A program made the position numbers and the translations under genes. Positions 47,223-55,806 of a DNA stretch of 64,000 nt are shown piece by piece. The DNA is from Pseudomonas monteilii (lineage in GTDB: Bacteria > Pseudomonadota > Gammaproteobacteria > Pseudomonadales > Pseudomonadaceae), in assembly GCA_001534745.1 (NCBI GenBank), contig CP013997.1, positions 1,054,001 to 1,118,000 of the forward strand. The letters run 5' to 3'. The stretch's first letter is position 1, and each line of letters begins with the position of its first letter. The notes under the pieces were generated by a model, which saw nothing but the letters and a program-made list of their open reading frames with translations, did not search any database and was not told the DNA's origin.

Positions 47223-48005
47223 TCAGGCCGAGGTGCGCGGGAGGGTGTCGTCCTTGCGCAGGGTGAAGATCTCGTAGCCGGTGGCCGTCACCAGCAGCGT
47301 GTGCTCCCACTGCGCCGACAGCTTGCGATCCTTGGTGATCGCGGTCCAGCCATCGCCCAGCACCTTGGTGTCGGCCTTGCCCTGGTTGATCATCGGCTCG
47401 ATGGTGAAGGTCATGCCTTCCTGGAGGATCATGCCGGTGCCGGCCTTGCCGTAGTGCAGGACCTGGGGCTCCTCGTGGAACACCTTGCCGATGCCGTGGC
47501 CGCAGAACTCGCGCACCACGGAGAAGCCGTTCTTCTCGGCGTGCTTCTGGATCACTTCGCCGATGTCGCCGAGGCGGCAGCCTGGACGCACCAGCTCGAT
47601 GGCCTTGTACAGGCATTCCTGGGTGACCTGGGACAGGCGCTCGGCCCAAGGCGCGACGGTGCCGACGTGGAACATGCGGCTGGTATCGCCGTGGTAGCCG
47701 TCCTTGATCACGGTGACATCGATGTTGAGCGTGTCGCCGTCCTTGAGCGGCTTATCGCCCGGGATGCCGTGGCAGACCACGTGGTTGATCGAGGTGCAGA
47801 TCGACTTGGGGAAGCCCTTGTAGTTCAGGGGCGCGGGGATGGCCTTCTGCACGTCGACGATATAGTCGTGGCACAGGCGATCGAGTTCCTCGGTGGTCAC
47901 GCCAGGCTTGACGTGTGGCTCGATCATTTCGAGCACGTCGGCGGCCAGGCGGCCGGCGATCCGCATCTTTTCGATGTCTTCGGCGGTCTTGATGGTTACG
48001 GTCAT
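47223..48005 (-). CDS. map: Methionine aminopeptidase, type I
   Basis: Removes the initiator Met from nascent proteins; essential. The 260-residue form has the metal ligands in [20 protein letters not shown] (two Asp), [13 protein letters not shown] (His), and the two Glu in [10 protein letters not shown] and QWEHTLLVT. The ATG at 48005 gives [15 protein letters not shown]; longer in-frame starts run into the rpsB leader and are rejected. It is divergent from rpsB, with 293 bases between the starts, a conserved arrangement. Confidence 0.97.
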   Translation of the reverse strand: MTVTIKTAEDIEKMRIAGRLAADVLEMIEPHVKPGVTTEELDRLCHDYIVDVQKAIPAPLNYKGFPKSICTSINHVVCHGIPGDKPLKDGDTLNIDVTVIKDGYHGDTSRMFHVGTVAPWAERLSQVTQECLYKAIELVRPGCRLGDIGEVIQKHAEKNGFSVVREFCGHGIGKVFHEEPQVLHYGKAGTGMILQEGMTFTIEPMINQGKADTKVLGDGWTAITKDRKLSAQWEHTLLVTATGYEIFTLRKDDTLPRTSA

Positions 48006-48129
48006 TGCAGGCTCTCTACGGCGCCGCCAGGGCGCGAACGAACGGAAAACCGCGATTCTAGCAGACCTGGCCAGGTTTCTGGGCCTTCCGCCCGCGTGCC
48101 ATGCCGTGTCCGCAGGCGCAAGGTTCTGG

Positions 48130-48158
48130 TTCCGTTCCCCCGTCGGCTGTGGTATAAC
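48130..48158 (+). promoter_or_regulatory. Probable promoter of rpsB-tsf
   Basis: TTCCGT (48130-48135) and TATAAC (48153-48158) are spaced by 17 bases, a reasonable sigma-70 pair. Transcription from here would give a leader of about 130 bases before rpsB. A leader of this kind is used for S2 autoregulation in E. coli; the sequence here has GC-rich segments that could fold but no structure was computed. Confidence 0.55.
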
Positions 48159-48298
48159 ATGCGCCGCTTTCGGGGACGACCCCGTCAGCCTGAACCCACA
48201 CACGTGTCGGCACGATGGCCTGGGTGCCGCGAATCACTGGATTCGCGGTTGGTCATTGGGATGCGTGGAGGCCCAACCCGACTTATCAAGGAACAATC

Positions 48299-49036
48299 AT
48301 GTCCCAAGTCAACATGCGCGATATGCTGAAGGCCGGTGTGCACTTCGGCCACCAGACCCGTTACTGGAACCCGAAGATGGGCAAGTACATCTTCGGCGCG
48401 CGCAACAAGATCCACATCATCAACCTGGAAAAAACCCTGCCGCTGTTCAACGACGCACTGTCGTTCGTAGAGCGTCTGGCCCAGGGCAAGAACAAGATCA
48501 TGTTCGTCGGCACCAAGCGTTCCGCGGGCAAGATCGTCGCCGAGCAGGCAGCACGTTGCGGTTCGCCGTACGTCGACCACCGCTGGTTGGGCGGCATGCT
48601 GACCAACTACAAGACCATCCGCGCTTCGATCAAGCGTCTGCGTGACCTGGAAACCCAGGCCGAAGACGGCACGTTCACCAAGCTGACCAAGAAAGAAGCG
48701 CTGATGCGTTCGCGCGACCTGGAAAAGCTGGACCGTAGCCTGGGCGGCATCAAGGACATGGGCGGCCTGCCGGACGCACTGTTCGTGATCGACGTCGACC
48801 ACGAGCGCATCGCCATCACCGAAGCCAACAAGCTGGGCATCCCGGTCATCGGCGTTGTCGATACCAACAGCAGCCCGGAAGGCGTTGACTACGTCATCCC
48901 AGGCAACGACGACGCCATCCGCGCCATCGAGCTGTACATGACTTCGATGGCCGACGCCATCATCCGCGGCCGCAACAACGTTGCTGGCGGCACCGAAGTC
49001 TACGCTGAAGAAGCGGCTGCACCGGCTGCCGAGTAA
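48299..49036 (+). CDS. rpsB: 30S ribosomal protein S2
   Basis: Small-subunit protein required for S1 binding. The 245-residue length is standard. Family motifs include [67 protein letters not shown] and [15 protein letters not shown]. The ATG at 48299 has AAGGA eight bases upstream; the longer open frame is rejected. It ends in an Ala/Glu-rich tail. tsf follows after a hairpin, the usual order. Confidence 0.98.
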   Translation: MSQVNMRDMLKAGVHFGHQTRYWNPKMGKYIFGARNKIHIINLEKTLPLFNDALSFVERLAQGKNKIMFVGTKRSAGKIVAEQAARCGSPYVDHRWLGGMLTNYKTIRASIKRLRDLETQAEDGTFTKLTKKEALMRSRDLEKLDRSLGGIKDMGGLPDALFVIDVDHERIAITEANKLGIPVIGVVDTNSSPEGVDYVIPGNDDAIRAIELYMTSMADAIIRGRNNVAGGTEVYAEEAAAPAAE

Positions 49037-49063
49037 GAGACGCTAGCGTCGACTGGGCACGCG

Positions 49064-49088
49064 AAAAGGGGGCTATGCCCCCTTTTTG
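49064..49088 (+). terminator. Terminator-like attenuator between rpsB and tsf
   Basis: AAAAGGGGGC pairs with GCCCCCTTTT around the loop TAT, followed by T. The 10-base stem and U-run form a good Rho-independent terminator 27 bases after the rpsB stop. Such a site would set the S2 to EF-Ts ratio by partial read-through. Confidence 0.85.
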
Positions 49089-49216
49089 CCACCTTGAGAT
49101 CCTGCTGTCGGCAACCGTGCCTTCCAGGCATGCAGGCGCTGACAGCGGATTGGCAGAATTGAACGCCCGTCATCGACGGGTGGAATGGTTGAAAAACTTT
49201 CCAAGAGGATTTTGAA

Positions 49217-50080
49217 ATGGCAGCAATTACTGCAGCGCTGGTCAAAGAACTGCGCGAGCGTACCGGCGAAGGCATGATGGATTGCAAGAAAGCCCTGGAA
49301 AAGGCTGACGGCGACATCGAAAAAGCCATTGACGACATGCGTGCCTCGGGCGCCATCAAGGCCGCCAAGAAGGCTGGCAACGTCGCTGCCGAAGGCGCGA
49401 TCGCCGTCAAGACCGACGGCAAGTCCGCCGTTCTGCTGGAAGTGAACTCGCAGACCGACTTCCTGGCCCTGCAAGACGACTTCAAGAACTTCGTGGCCGA
49501 AAGCCTCGAAGAAGCCTTCGCCCAGAAGCTGACCGACGCTGCGCCGCTGATCGCCTCGCGCGAAGCCGCTCGTGAAGCCCTGGTCGCCAAGTGCGGCGAA
49601 AACGTCAACATCCGCCGCCTGGTGCGCGTGGAAGGCGACGTCGTCGGTGCCTACCTGCACGGCAACAAGATCGGTGCTGTCGTCGTTCTGAAAGGCGGTG
49701 ACGTCGAGCTGGCCAAGAACATCGCCATGCACGTCGCGGCGTCGAACCCGGAGTTCCTGGATTCGTCGGAAATCTCCGCCGAAGCCATCGAGCGCGAGAA
49801 GGGTGTCTTCCTGCAGCTCAACGCCGACAAGATCGCTGGCAAGCCAGAGAACATCGTCGAGAACATGATCAACGGCCGTATCACCAAGTTCAAGGCCGAA
49901 GCGTCGCTCAAAGAGCAGGCCTTCGTCATGAACCCGGAAGTCAAGGTCGGCGAACTGGCCAAGAAAGCCGGTGCTGAAATCGTTTCCTTCACCTACTTCA
50001 AGGTTGGCGAAGGCATCGAGAAGCCAGTCGACGACTTCGCTGCTGAAGTTGCCGCACAGGTCGCTGCCGCCAAGCAGTAA
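49217..50080 (+). CDS. tsf: Elongation factor Ts
   Basis: GDP/GTP exchange factor for EF-Tu. The 287-residue protein starts MAAITAALVKELRERTGEGM followed by MDCKKAL, the hallmark N-terminal domain, and contains the EF-Tu-contacting SQTDFLALQDDF (the common form is TDFVARN, so three positions differ) and HVAASNPEFLDSSE. AAGAGG precedes the ATG. It is followed by a strong terminator, separating it from pyrH. Confidence 0.98.
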   Translation: MAAITAALVKELRERTGEGMMDCKKALEKADGDIEKAIDDMRASGAIKAAKKAGNVAAEGAIAVKTDGKSAVLLEVNSQTDFLALQDDFKNFVAESLEEAFAQKLTDAAPLIASREAAREALVAKCGENVNIRRLVRVEGDVVGAYLHGNKIGAVVVLKGGDVELAKNIAMHVAASNPEFLDSSEISAEAIEREKGVFLQLNADKIAGKPENIVENMINGRITKFKAEASLKEQAFVMNPEVKVGELAKKAGAEIVSFTYFKVGEGIEKPVDDFAAEVAAQVAAAKQ

Positions 50081-50103
50081 GACAGACCCGTCTGTCGCCC
50101 CGA

Positions 50104-50137
50104 AGAGGCTGCCCGCTCACGCGCGCAGCCTCTTTTT
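50104..50137 (+). terminator. Rho-independent terminator after tsf
   Basis: AGAGGCTGC (50104-50112) pairs with GCAGCCTCT (50125-50133) and is followed by TTTTC. The stem is a perfect nine bases with a 12-base loop, 24 bases after the tsf stop. Confidence 0.88.
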
Positions 50138-50263
50138 CAAAGCGCCTGCCGGTTTACCCTGCCGGCAGGCGTTGGCGCTGAAGCAGCGCCGCGCTACAGT
50201 CTTTGGCAGGCTGCATCCAGCCCGCTCTGAATTTTCTATACAACGCCGCAGGAGAGACTCGCA

Positions 50264-51007
50264 ATGGCTCAGCAGGTGAGTGGTCGCCAACCTCGCTATA
50301 AACGCATTTTGCTCAAACTTAGCGGCGAGGCCCTGATGGGTTCGGAAGAGTTTGGCATCGACCCGAAGGTCCTGGACCGCATGGCCCTGGAAGTCGGGCA
50401 GCTGGTCGGCATCGGCGTCGAGGTCGGCCTGGTGATCGGCGGTGGCAACCTGTTCCGGGGTGCCGCGCTGAGTGCCGCCGGCATGGACCGCGTCACCGGT
50501 GACCACATGGGCATGCTGGCCACGGTCATGAACGCCCTGGCCATGCGCGACGCCCTGGAGCGTTCGAACATCTCGGCCATCGTCATGTCGGCGATTTCCA
50601 TGGTGGGCGTGACCGATCATTACGATCGCCGCAAAGCCAATCGTCAACTGAAGTCCGGCGATGTGGTAATTTTCTCCGCCGGCACGGGCAACCCGTTCTT
50701 CACCACCGACTCCGCCGCCTGCCTGCGCGCCATCGAGATCGATGCCGACGTGGTGCTCAAGGCGACCAAGGTCGATGGCGTGTACACCGCCGACCCGTTC
50801 AAGGATCCGCACGCGGAGAAGTTCGATCGCCTGACCTACGACGAGGTGCTCGATCGCAAGCTCGGCGTCATGGACCTGACCGCGATCTGCCTGTGCCGTG
50901 ACCACAAGATGCCATTGCGTGTCTTCAACATGAACAAGCCTGGCGCCCTGCTGAACATCGTGGTGGGTGGCGCCGAAGGAACCCTGATCGAGGAAGGCCA
51001 AGCATGA
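50264..51007 (+). CDS. pyrH: UMP kinase
   Basis: Phosphorylates UMP to UDP; hexameric amino-acid-kinase fold. The 247 residues include the ATP-binding [26 protein letters not shown], and [20 protein letters not shown] with [17 protein letters not shown]. The AGGAG before the ATG is strong. It overlaps frr by four bases (ATGA). Confidence 0.97.
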   Translation: MAQQVSGRQPRYKRILLKLSGEALMGSEEFGIDPKVLDRMALEVGQLVGIGVEVGLVIGGGNLFRGAALSAAGMDRVTGDHMGMLATVMNALAMRDALERSNISAIVMSAISMVGVTDHYDRRKANRQLKSGDVVIFSAGTGNPFFTTDSAACLRAIEIDADVVLKATKVDGVYTADPFKDPHAEKFDRLTYDEVLDRKLGVMDLTAICLCRDHKMPLRVFNMNKPGALLNIVVGGAEGTLIEEGQA

Positions 51008-51561
51008 TCAACGACATCAAGAAAGACGCCCAGGACCGCATGGGCAAGTCCCTCGAAGCCCTGGCACGCAACCTGGCGGCCATCCGTACCGGCCGTGCCC
51101 ACCCCAGCATCCTGGACAGCGTCAAGGTTCCGGCCTGGGGCAGCGAGATGCCACTGAACCAGGTCGCCGCCGTCAGCGTCGAGGATGCGCGGACCCTGAA
51201 GATCGTCGCCCATGACAAGAACCTGAGCGCCGCGATCGAGAAGGCCATCCTGACCTCCGACCTGGGCCTGAACCCGTCCAGCGCCGGCACCACCATCCGT
51301 GTCCCGATGCCGGCCCTGACCGAAGAGACCCGCAAGGGCTACACCAAGCAGGCCAGCGGCGTCGCCGAGGATGCCAAGGTCGCCGTGCGCAACGTGCGTC
51401 GCGATGCCCTGGCCGACTTGAAGAAGCTGACCAAGGACAAGGAAATCAGCGAAGACGAAGAACGTCGCGCTGCTGACGAGATCCAGAAGCTGACCGACAA
51501 GTACGTCGCCGAAGTCGATGCCGCCTTCAAAGCCAAGGAAAAGGACCTGATGGCCGTTTAA
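51004..51561 (+). CDS. frr: Ribosome recycling factor
   Basis: Splits post-termination ribosomes with EF-G. The 185-residue protein has the three-helix bundle of the family, with [15 protein letters not shown], the hinge into the beta domain ([17 protein letters not shown]), and AIRNVRRD-type [17 protein letters not shown]. The start overlaps the pyrH stop. uppS starts 15 bases beyond its stop. Confidence 0.97.
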   Translation: MINDIKKDAQDRMGKSLEALARNLAAIRTGRAHPSILDSVKVPAWGSEMPLNQVAAVSVEDARTLKIVAHDKNLSAAIEKAILTSDLGLNPSSAGTTIRVPMPALTEETRKGYTKQASGVAEDAKVAVRNVRRDALADLKKLTKDKEISEDEERRAADEIQKLTDKYVAEVDAAFKAKEKDLMAV

Positions 51562-51576
51562 GGCCAGGGTTTTTCA

Positions 51577-52332
51577 ATGGAAAAGACCAAGCCAGCGGCC
51601 CCGTCCTCGGTGCCGCGTCATGTCGCGATCATCATGGACGGCAACAACCGCTGGGCGAAGCGTCGCCTGCTGCCTGGCGTCGCCGGGCACAAGGCAGGTG
51701 TCGACGCCGTCCGCGCGGTCATCGAGGTGTGTGCCGAGGCCGGGGTCGAGGTACTGACCCTGTTCGCCTTCTCCAGCGAGAACTGGCAGCGTCCCGCCGA
51801 CGAGGTGGGTGCGTTGATGGAGCTGTTCTTCTCGGCCCTGCGCCGGGAAGCCCGGCGCCTCAACGAAAACGGCATCTGCCTGCGCATCATCGGCGATCGC
51901 TCGCGCTTTCACCCCGAACTGCAGCAGGCGATCCGCGAGGCCGAGTCGCTGACGGCGGGCAATACCCGATTCACCTTGCAGGTCGCTGCCAACTATGGCG
52001 GCCAGTGGGACATCGCCCAGGCCGCGCAGCGCCTGGCGCGCGAGGTCCAGGCCGGGCACCTGCGTCCGGAGGACATCACCCCGGGGTTGCTGCAGACCTG
52101 TCTGGTCACCGGTGACCTGCCGCTGCCGGACCTGTGCATCCGGACCGGCGGCGAGCACCGCATCAGCAACTTCCTGCTCTGGCAGCTGGCCTATGCCGAG
52201 CTGTACTTTTCCGACCTGTACTGGCCGGATTTCAAACACGACGCCATGCGCACCGCGCTGGCCGATTTCGCTTCGCGCCAGCGTCGTTTCGGTAAGACGA
52301 GCGAGCAGGTCGAATCTGGAGCTCGTGCCTAA
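51577..52332 (+). CDS. uppS: Undecaprenyl diphosphate synthase
   Basis: Makes the C55 lipid carrier precursor for peptidoglycan and O-antigen. The 251 residues include the catalytic Asp in AIIMDGNNRWAKRR, the FSSENWQRPADEV motif, and the basic substrate site DLCIRTGGEHRISNFLLWQ. E. coli has RTSGE at that last motif; TGGE here is a conservative change. Its last base is the first base of the cdsA ATG (TAATG). Confidence 0.97.
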   Translation: MEKTKPAAPSSVPRHVAIIMDGNNRWAKRRLLPGVAGHKAGVDAVRAVIEVCAEAGVEVLTLFAFSSENWQRPADEVGALMELFFSALRREARRLNENGICLRIIGDRSRFHPELQQAIREAESLTAGNTRFTLQVAANYGGQWDIAQAAQRLAREVQAGHLRPEDITPGLLQTCLVTGDLPLPDLCIRTGGEHRISNFLLWQLAYAELYFSDLYWPDFKHDAMRTALADFASRQRRFGKTSEQVESGARA

Positions 52333-53147
52333 TGCTTAAACAACGCATCATCACCGCGCTGATCCTGCTGCCGATCGCCCTGGGCGGTTTCTTCCTGCTG
52401 CAAGGCGGGGACTTCGCCTTGTTCATCGGCCTGGTGGTGAGCCTGGGGGCCTGGGAGTGGGCGCGCCTGGCCGGGCTCGAGGCGCAGCCGCTACGGCTGG
52501 CCTATGCGGCGGTCATCGCCGGCGCGCTGATGGTGCTGCACCTGATGCCGGACCTGGCGCCCTGGGTGCTGGGTGCCTCGGTGATCTGGTGGGGGCTGGC
52601 CACCTGGCTGGTGCTGACCTACCCGCGCAGCAGCGAGCTGTGGGCGAGTGCGGCCTGTCGCCTGCTGATCGGCGTGCTGGTGCTGCTGCCTGCCTGGCAG
52701 GGCCTGATCCTGCTCAAGCACTGGTCGATGGGCAACTGGCTGATCCTCTCGGTGATGGTGCTGGTCTGGGCGGCAGACATCGGTGCCTACTTCTCCGGGC
52801 GCGCCTTCGGCAAGCGCAAGCTGGCGCCCCAGGTCAGCCCTGGCAAGAGCTGGGAAGGCGTCTACGGCGGCCTGGCGGTGAGCCTGGCGATCGTGGTCGC
52901 GGTCGGCCTGTACCGGGACTGGAGCCTGGGCCAGGTGCTGATCGGCGTGCTGGGTGGGGCGCTGGTGGTGATGGCCTCGGTGATCGGTGACCTGACCGAA
53001 AGCATGTTCAAGCGTCGCTCCGGCATCAAGGACAGCAGCAACCTGCTGCCCGGCCACGGAGGCGTGCTCGATCGCATCGACAGCCTGACGGCGGCCATCC
53101 CGGTGTTCGCCGTGCTGTTGTGGGCTGCCGAATGGGGTGTGATGTGA
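52332..53147 (+). CDS. cdsA: Phosphatidate cytidylyltransferase
   Basis: Makes CDP-diacylglycerol for phospholipid synthesis. The 271-residue membrane protein has about eight helices and the C-terminal family signature [18 protein letters not shown] followed by VLDRIDSL. The D-x-D-type metal site is preserved. It starts on the last base of uppS and ends inside the dxr start (GTGA), so three consecutive genes are translationally linked. Confidence 0.97.
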   Translation: MLKQRIITALILLPIALGGFFLLQGGDFALFIGLVVSLGAWEWARLAGLEAQPLRLAYAAVIAGALMVLHLMPDLAPWVLGASVIWWGLATWLVLTYPRSSELWASAACRLLIGVLVLLPAWQGLILLKHWSMGNWLILSVMVLVWAADIGAYFSGRAFGKRKLAPQVSPGKSWEGVYGGLAVSLAIVVAVGLYRDWSLGQVLIGVLGGALVVMASVIGDLTESMFKRRSGIKDSSNLLPGHGGVLDRIDSLTAAIPVFAVLLWAAEWGVM

Positions 53148-54334
53148 GCCACGCGCAACAGGTCACCGTACTGGGAGCGACCGGCTCCATCGGGCTGAGC
53201 ACGCTGGATGTGATCGCCCGCCATCCCGAGCAGTACCAGATCTTCGCCTTGAGCGGGTTTTCCCGCATCGACGAGTTGCTGGGGCTGTGCGTGCAACATC
53301 GCCCGGTCTGCGCCGTGGTGCCGGACGAGGCGGCAGCCGCGCGGCTGCGCCAGGGTCTGGCGACGGCGCAGGTTGCTGTCGAGGTGCTGGTGGGCGAGGC
53401 CGGCCTGTGCCAGGTGGCGTCGGCGCCGGAGGTCGACACGGTGATGGCGGCCATCGTCGGTGCCGCTGGCCTGCGGCCGACCCTGGCGGCGGTCGAGGCA
53501 GGCAAGAAGGTGCTGCTGGCCAACAAGGAAGCGCTGGTGATGTCCGGCGCGCTGTTCATGCAGGCCGTCCAGCGCAGTGGCGCCGTGCTGCTGCCGATCG
53601 ACAGCGAGCACAATGCGATCTTCCAGTGCCTGCCGGCCGACTACGGCCGTGGGCTGGAGGCGGTGGGCGTGCGGCGCATTCTGCTCACCGCCTCGGGCGG
53701 TCCGTTCCGCGAACTGTCGGCCGAGGCCCTGCACGACGTCACCCCCGAACAGGCCTGCGCACACCCCAACTGGTCCATGGGGCGCAAGATCTCCGTGGAC
53801 TCGGCGAGCATGATGAACAAGGGGCTCGAGCTGATCGAGGCCTGCTGGCTGTTCGACGCGCCACCGTCCAAGGTCGAAGTGGTGGTGCATCCCCAGAGCG
53901 TCATCCATTCGCTGGTCGACTATGTGGACGGGTCGGTGCTGGCCCAGCTCGGCAACCCGGACATGCGCACGCCCATCGCCCATGCCCTGGCGTGGCCCAG
54001 GCGCATTGCCTCGGGCGTGGCGCCGCTGGACCTGTTCGCCATCGCGCGGCTGGATTTCCAGACGCCGGACGACCAGCGCTTCCCCTGCCTGCGCCTGGCG
54101 CGAGAAGCCGCGCAGGCGGGCGGCAGCGCCCCGGCCACGCTCAACGCGGCCAACGAGATCGCCGTGGAGGCATTCCTCCAGGGGCGTATCCGCTTCCCCG
54201 AGATCGCGCGTATCATTGCCCAGGTCCTCGAGCAGCAGCCCGTCGAGCCCGTGGCCTCGCTGGAGGCCGTGTTCGAGGCCGACCGGCGTGCCCGCGAGCT
54301 GTCGAGACACTGGCTGGAGCGGCATGGCCGATAA
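53144..54334 (+). CDS. dxr: 1-deoxy-D-xylulose 5-phosphate reductoisomerase
   Basis: First committed step of the MEP isoprenoid pathway, NADPH-dependent. The GTG at 53144, overlapping the cdsA stop, gives 396 residues with the usual N-terminus ([20 protein letters not shown]). The NADPH loop GATGSIG, the metal ligands in [13 protein letters not shown], and the [14 protein letters not shown] segment are all present. An ATG 24 bases further upstream in this frame lies within cdsA and is not favoured. Confidence 0.97.
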   Translation: MSHAQQVTVLGATGSIGLSTLDVIARHPEQYQIFALSGFSRIDELLGLCVQHRPVCAVVPDEAAAARLRQGLATAQVAVEVLVGEAGLCQVASAPEVDTVMAAIVGAAGLRPTLAAVEAGKKVLLANKEALVMSGALFMQAVQRSGAVLLPIDSEHNAIFQCLPADYGRGLEAVGVRRILLTASGGPFRELSAEALHDVTPEQACAHPNWSMGRKISVDSASMMNKGLELIEACWLFDAPPSKVEVVVHPQSVIHSLVDYVDGSVLAQLGNPDMRTPIAHALAWPRRIASGVAPLDLFAIARLDFQTPDDQRFPCLRLAREAAQAGGSAPATLNAANEIAVEAFLQGRIRFPEIARIIAQVLEQQPVEPVASLEAVFEADRRARELSRHWLERHGR

Positions 54335-54381
54335 GGCTGCCACCGCGCGCTGACCCTGGCTGAACGCCTTCGGAGATTCCC

Positions 54382-55734
54382 ATGACTGCGCTCTACATGA
54401 TTGTCGGCACCCTGATCGCCCTGGGCGTGCTGGTCACCTTCCACGAGTTCGGCCACTTCTGGGTGGCCCGTCGCTGCGGGGTCAAGGTGCTGCGTTTCTC
54501 GGTCGGCTTCGGCACGCCCCTGGTGCGCTGGCATGACCGCCAGGGCACCGAGTTCGTGATCGCGGCCATCCCCCTGGGTGGCTATGTGAAGATGCTCGAC
54601 GAGCGCGAGGCGCCGGTGCCGGAGGCACAGCTCGATCAGGCGTTCAACCGCAAGACGGTGGGGCAGCGCATCGCCATCGTCGCGGCCGGGCCCATCGCCA
54701 ACTTCCTGCTGGCCATCGTGTTCTTCTGGCTGCTGGCCATGCTCGGCAGCCAGCAGATCCGTCCGGTCATCGGCGCGGTCGAACCTGGCAGTCTGGCGGC
54801 CCAGGCCGGCCTGCGCGAGGGGCAGGAGATCGTGTCGGTCGACGGCGAGCCGACGACCGGCTGGTCGGCCGTGAACCTGCAGCTGGTCCGGCGCCTCGGC
54901 GAGACCGGCACCGTGCGGGTCGGTGTGCTCGAGCCGGGCAGCAGTACCGAATCGGCCCATGAGATCACCCTGAAGGACTGGCTCAAGGGGGAGGGCGAGC
55001 CCGACCCGATCCAGTCCCTGGGCCTTCGCCCCTGGCGGCCGGCCATCGTGCCGGTCCTGGCCCAGCTCGACCCCGACGGTCCTGCCGCAGCGGCAGGGCT
55101 CAAGACCGGTGATCGGTTGCTGGCGCTCGACGGCAAGGCACTCGACGACTGGCAGCAGGTGGTGGACACGGTGCGCGGTCGTGCCGACGGCACGGTGCAG
55201 GTGCGCCTGGAGCGCGATGGCCAGGTCATCGAACGCAGCGTCACGCTGACGCACCGCGGAGAAGGCAGTGCGGCGGCCGGCTACCTGGGTGCGGGCGTGA
55301 AGGGCGGCGAATGGCCTGCCAAGATGCTGCGCGAAGTCCGCTACGGGCCGCTGGAAGCCGTCGGTCAGGGGTTGTCCAGGACCTGGTCGATGAGCGTGCT
55401 GACCCTTGAGTCGCTGAAGAAAATGCTGTTCGGCGAGCTCTCGGTAAAAAACTTGAGTGGACCGATAACCATTGCTAAAGTGGCGGGCGCTTCAGCCCAG
55501 TCCGGCGTCGGTGATTTCCTGAATTTCCTCGCCTACCTGAGCATAAGCCTGGGAGTTCTGAACCTGCTGCCCATTCCCGTGCTGGATGGGGGGCATTTGC
55601 TGTTCTACCTGATCGAGTGGACGCGCGGTCGTCCGCTCTCGGATCGGGTGCAAGGTTGGGGGGTCCAGATCGGTGTCAGTTTGGTCCTGGGGGTGATGCT
55701 ACTCGCCCTGATCAACGATCTGGGTCGACTTTAA
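54382..55734 (+). CDS. rseP: Site-2 zinc protease RseP
   Basis: Intramembrane protease that cleaves the anti-sigma factor (MucA/RseA) and remnant signal peptides. The 450-residue protein has the zinc site HEFGH in VTFHEFGHFWVARRCGVKVL, two PDZ domains (about 115-210 and 210-305, with VEPGSLAAQAGLREGQEI and DPDGPAAAAGLKTGDRLL), and the third ligand in LLPIPVLDGGHLLFYLIEW. It follows dxr by 47 bases and is separated from bamA by a hairpin. Confidence 0.97.
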   Translation: MTALYMIVGTLIALGVLVTFHEFGHFWVARRCGVKVLRFSVGFGTPLVRWHDRQGTEFVIAAIPLGGYVKMLDEREAPVPEAQLDQAFNRKTVGQRIAIVAAGPIANFLLAIVFFWLLAMLGSQQIRPVIGAVEPGSLAAQAGLREGQEIVSVDGEPTTGWSAVNLQLVRRLGETGTVRVGVLEPGSSTESAHEITLKDWLKGEGEPDPIQSLGLRPWRPAIVPVLAQLDPDGPAAAAGLKTGDRLLALDGKALDDWQQVVDTVRGRADGTVQVRLERDGQVIERSVTLTHRGEGSAAAGYLGAGVKGGEWPAKMLREVRYGPLEAVGQGLSRTWSMSVLTLESLKKMLFGELSVKNLSGPITIAKVAGASAQSGVGDFLNFLAYLSISLGVLNLLPIPVLDGGHLLFYLIEWTRGRPLSDRVQGWGVQIGVSLVLGVMLLALINDLGRL

Positions 55735-55750
55735 CGCTACGCGCATTGCG

Positions 55751-55780
55751 AACCTGCCGCCCCCGTGCGGCAGGTTGTTT
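55751..55780 (+). terminator. Terminator-like hairpin between rseP and bamA
   Basis: AACCTGCCGC (55751-55760) pairs perfectly with GCGGCAGGTT (55767-55776) around CCCCGT, followed by GTTTA. The stem is strong but the U-run short, suggesting attenuation with partial read-through into bamA. Confidence 0.75.
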
Positions 55781-55806
55781 ATTGCCAGTTGGAATAAAAG
55801 GACTTC

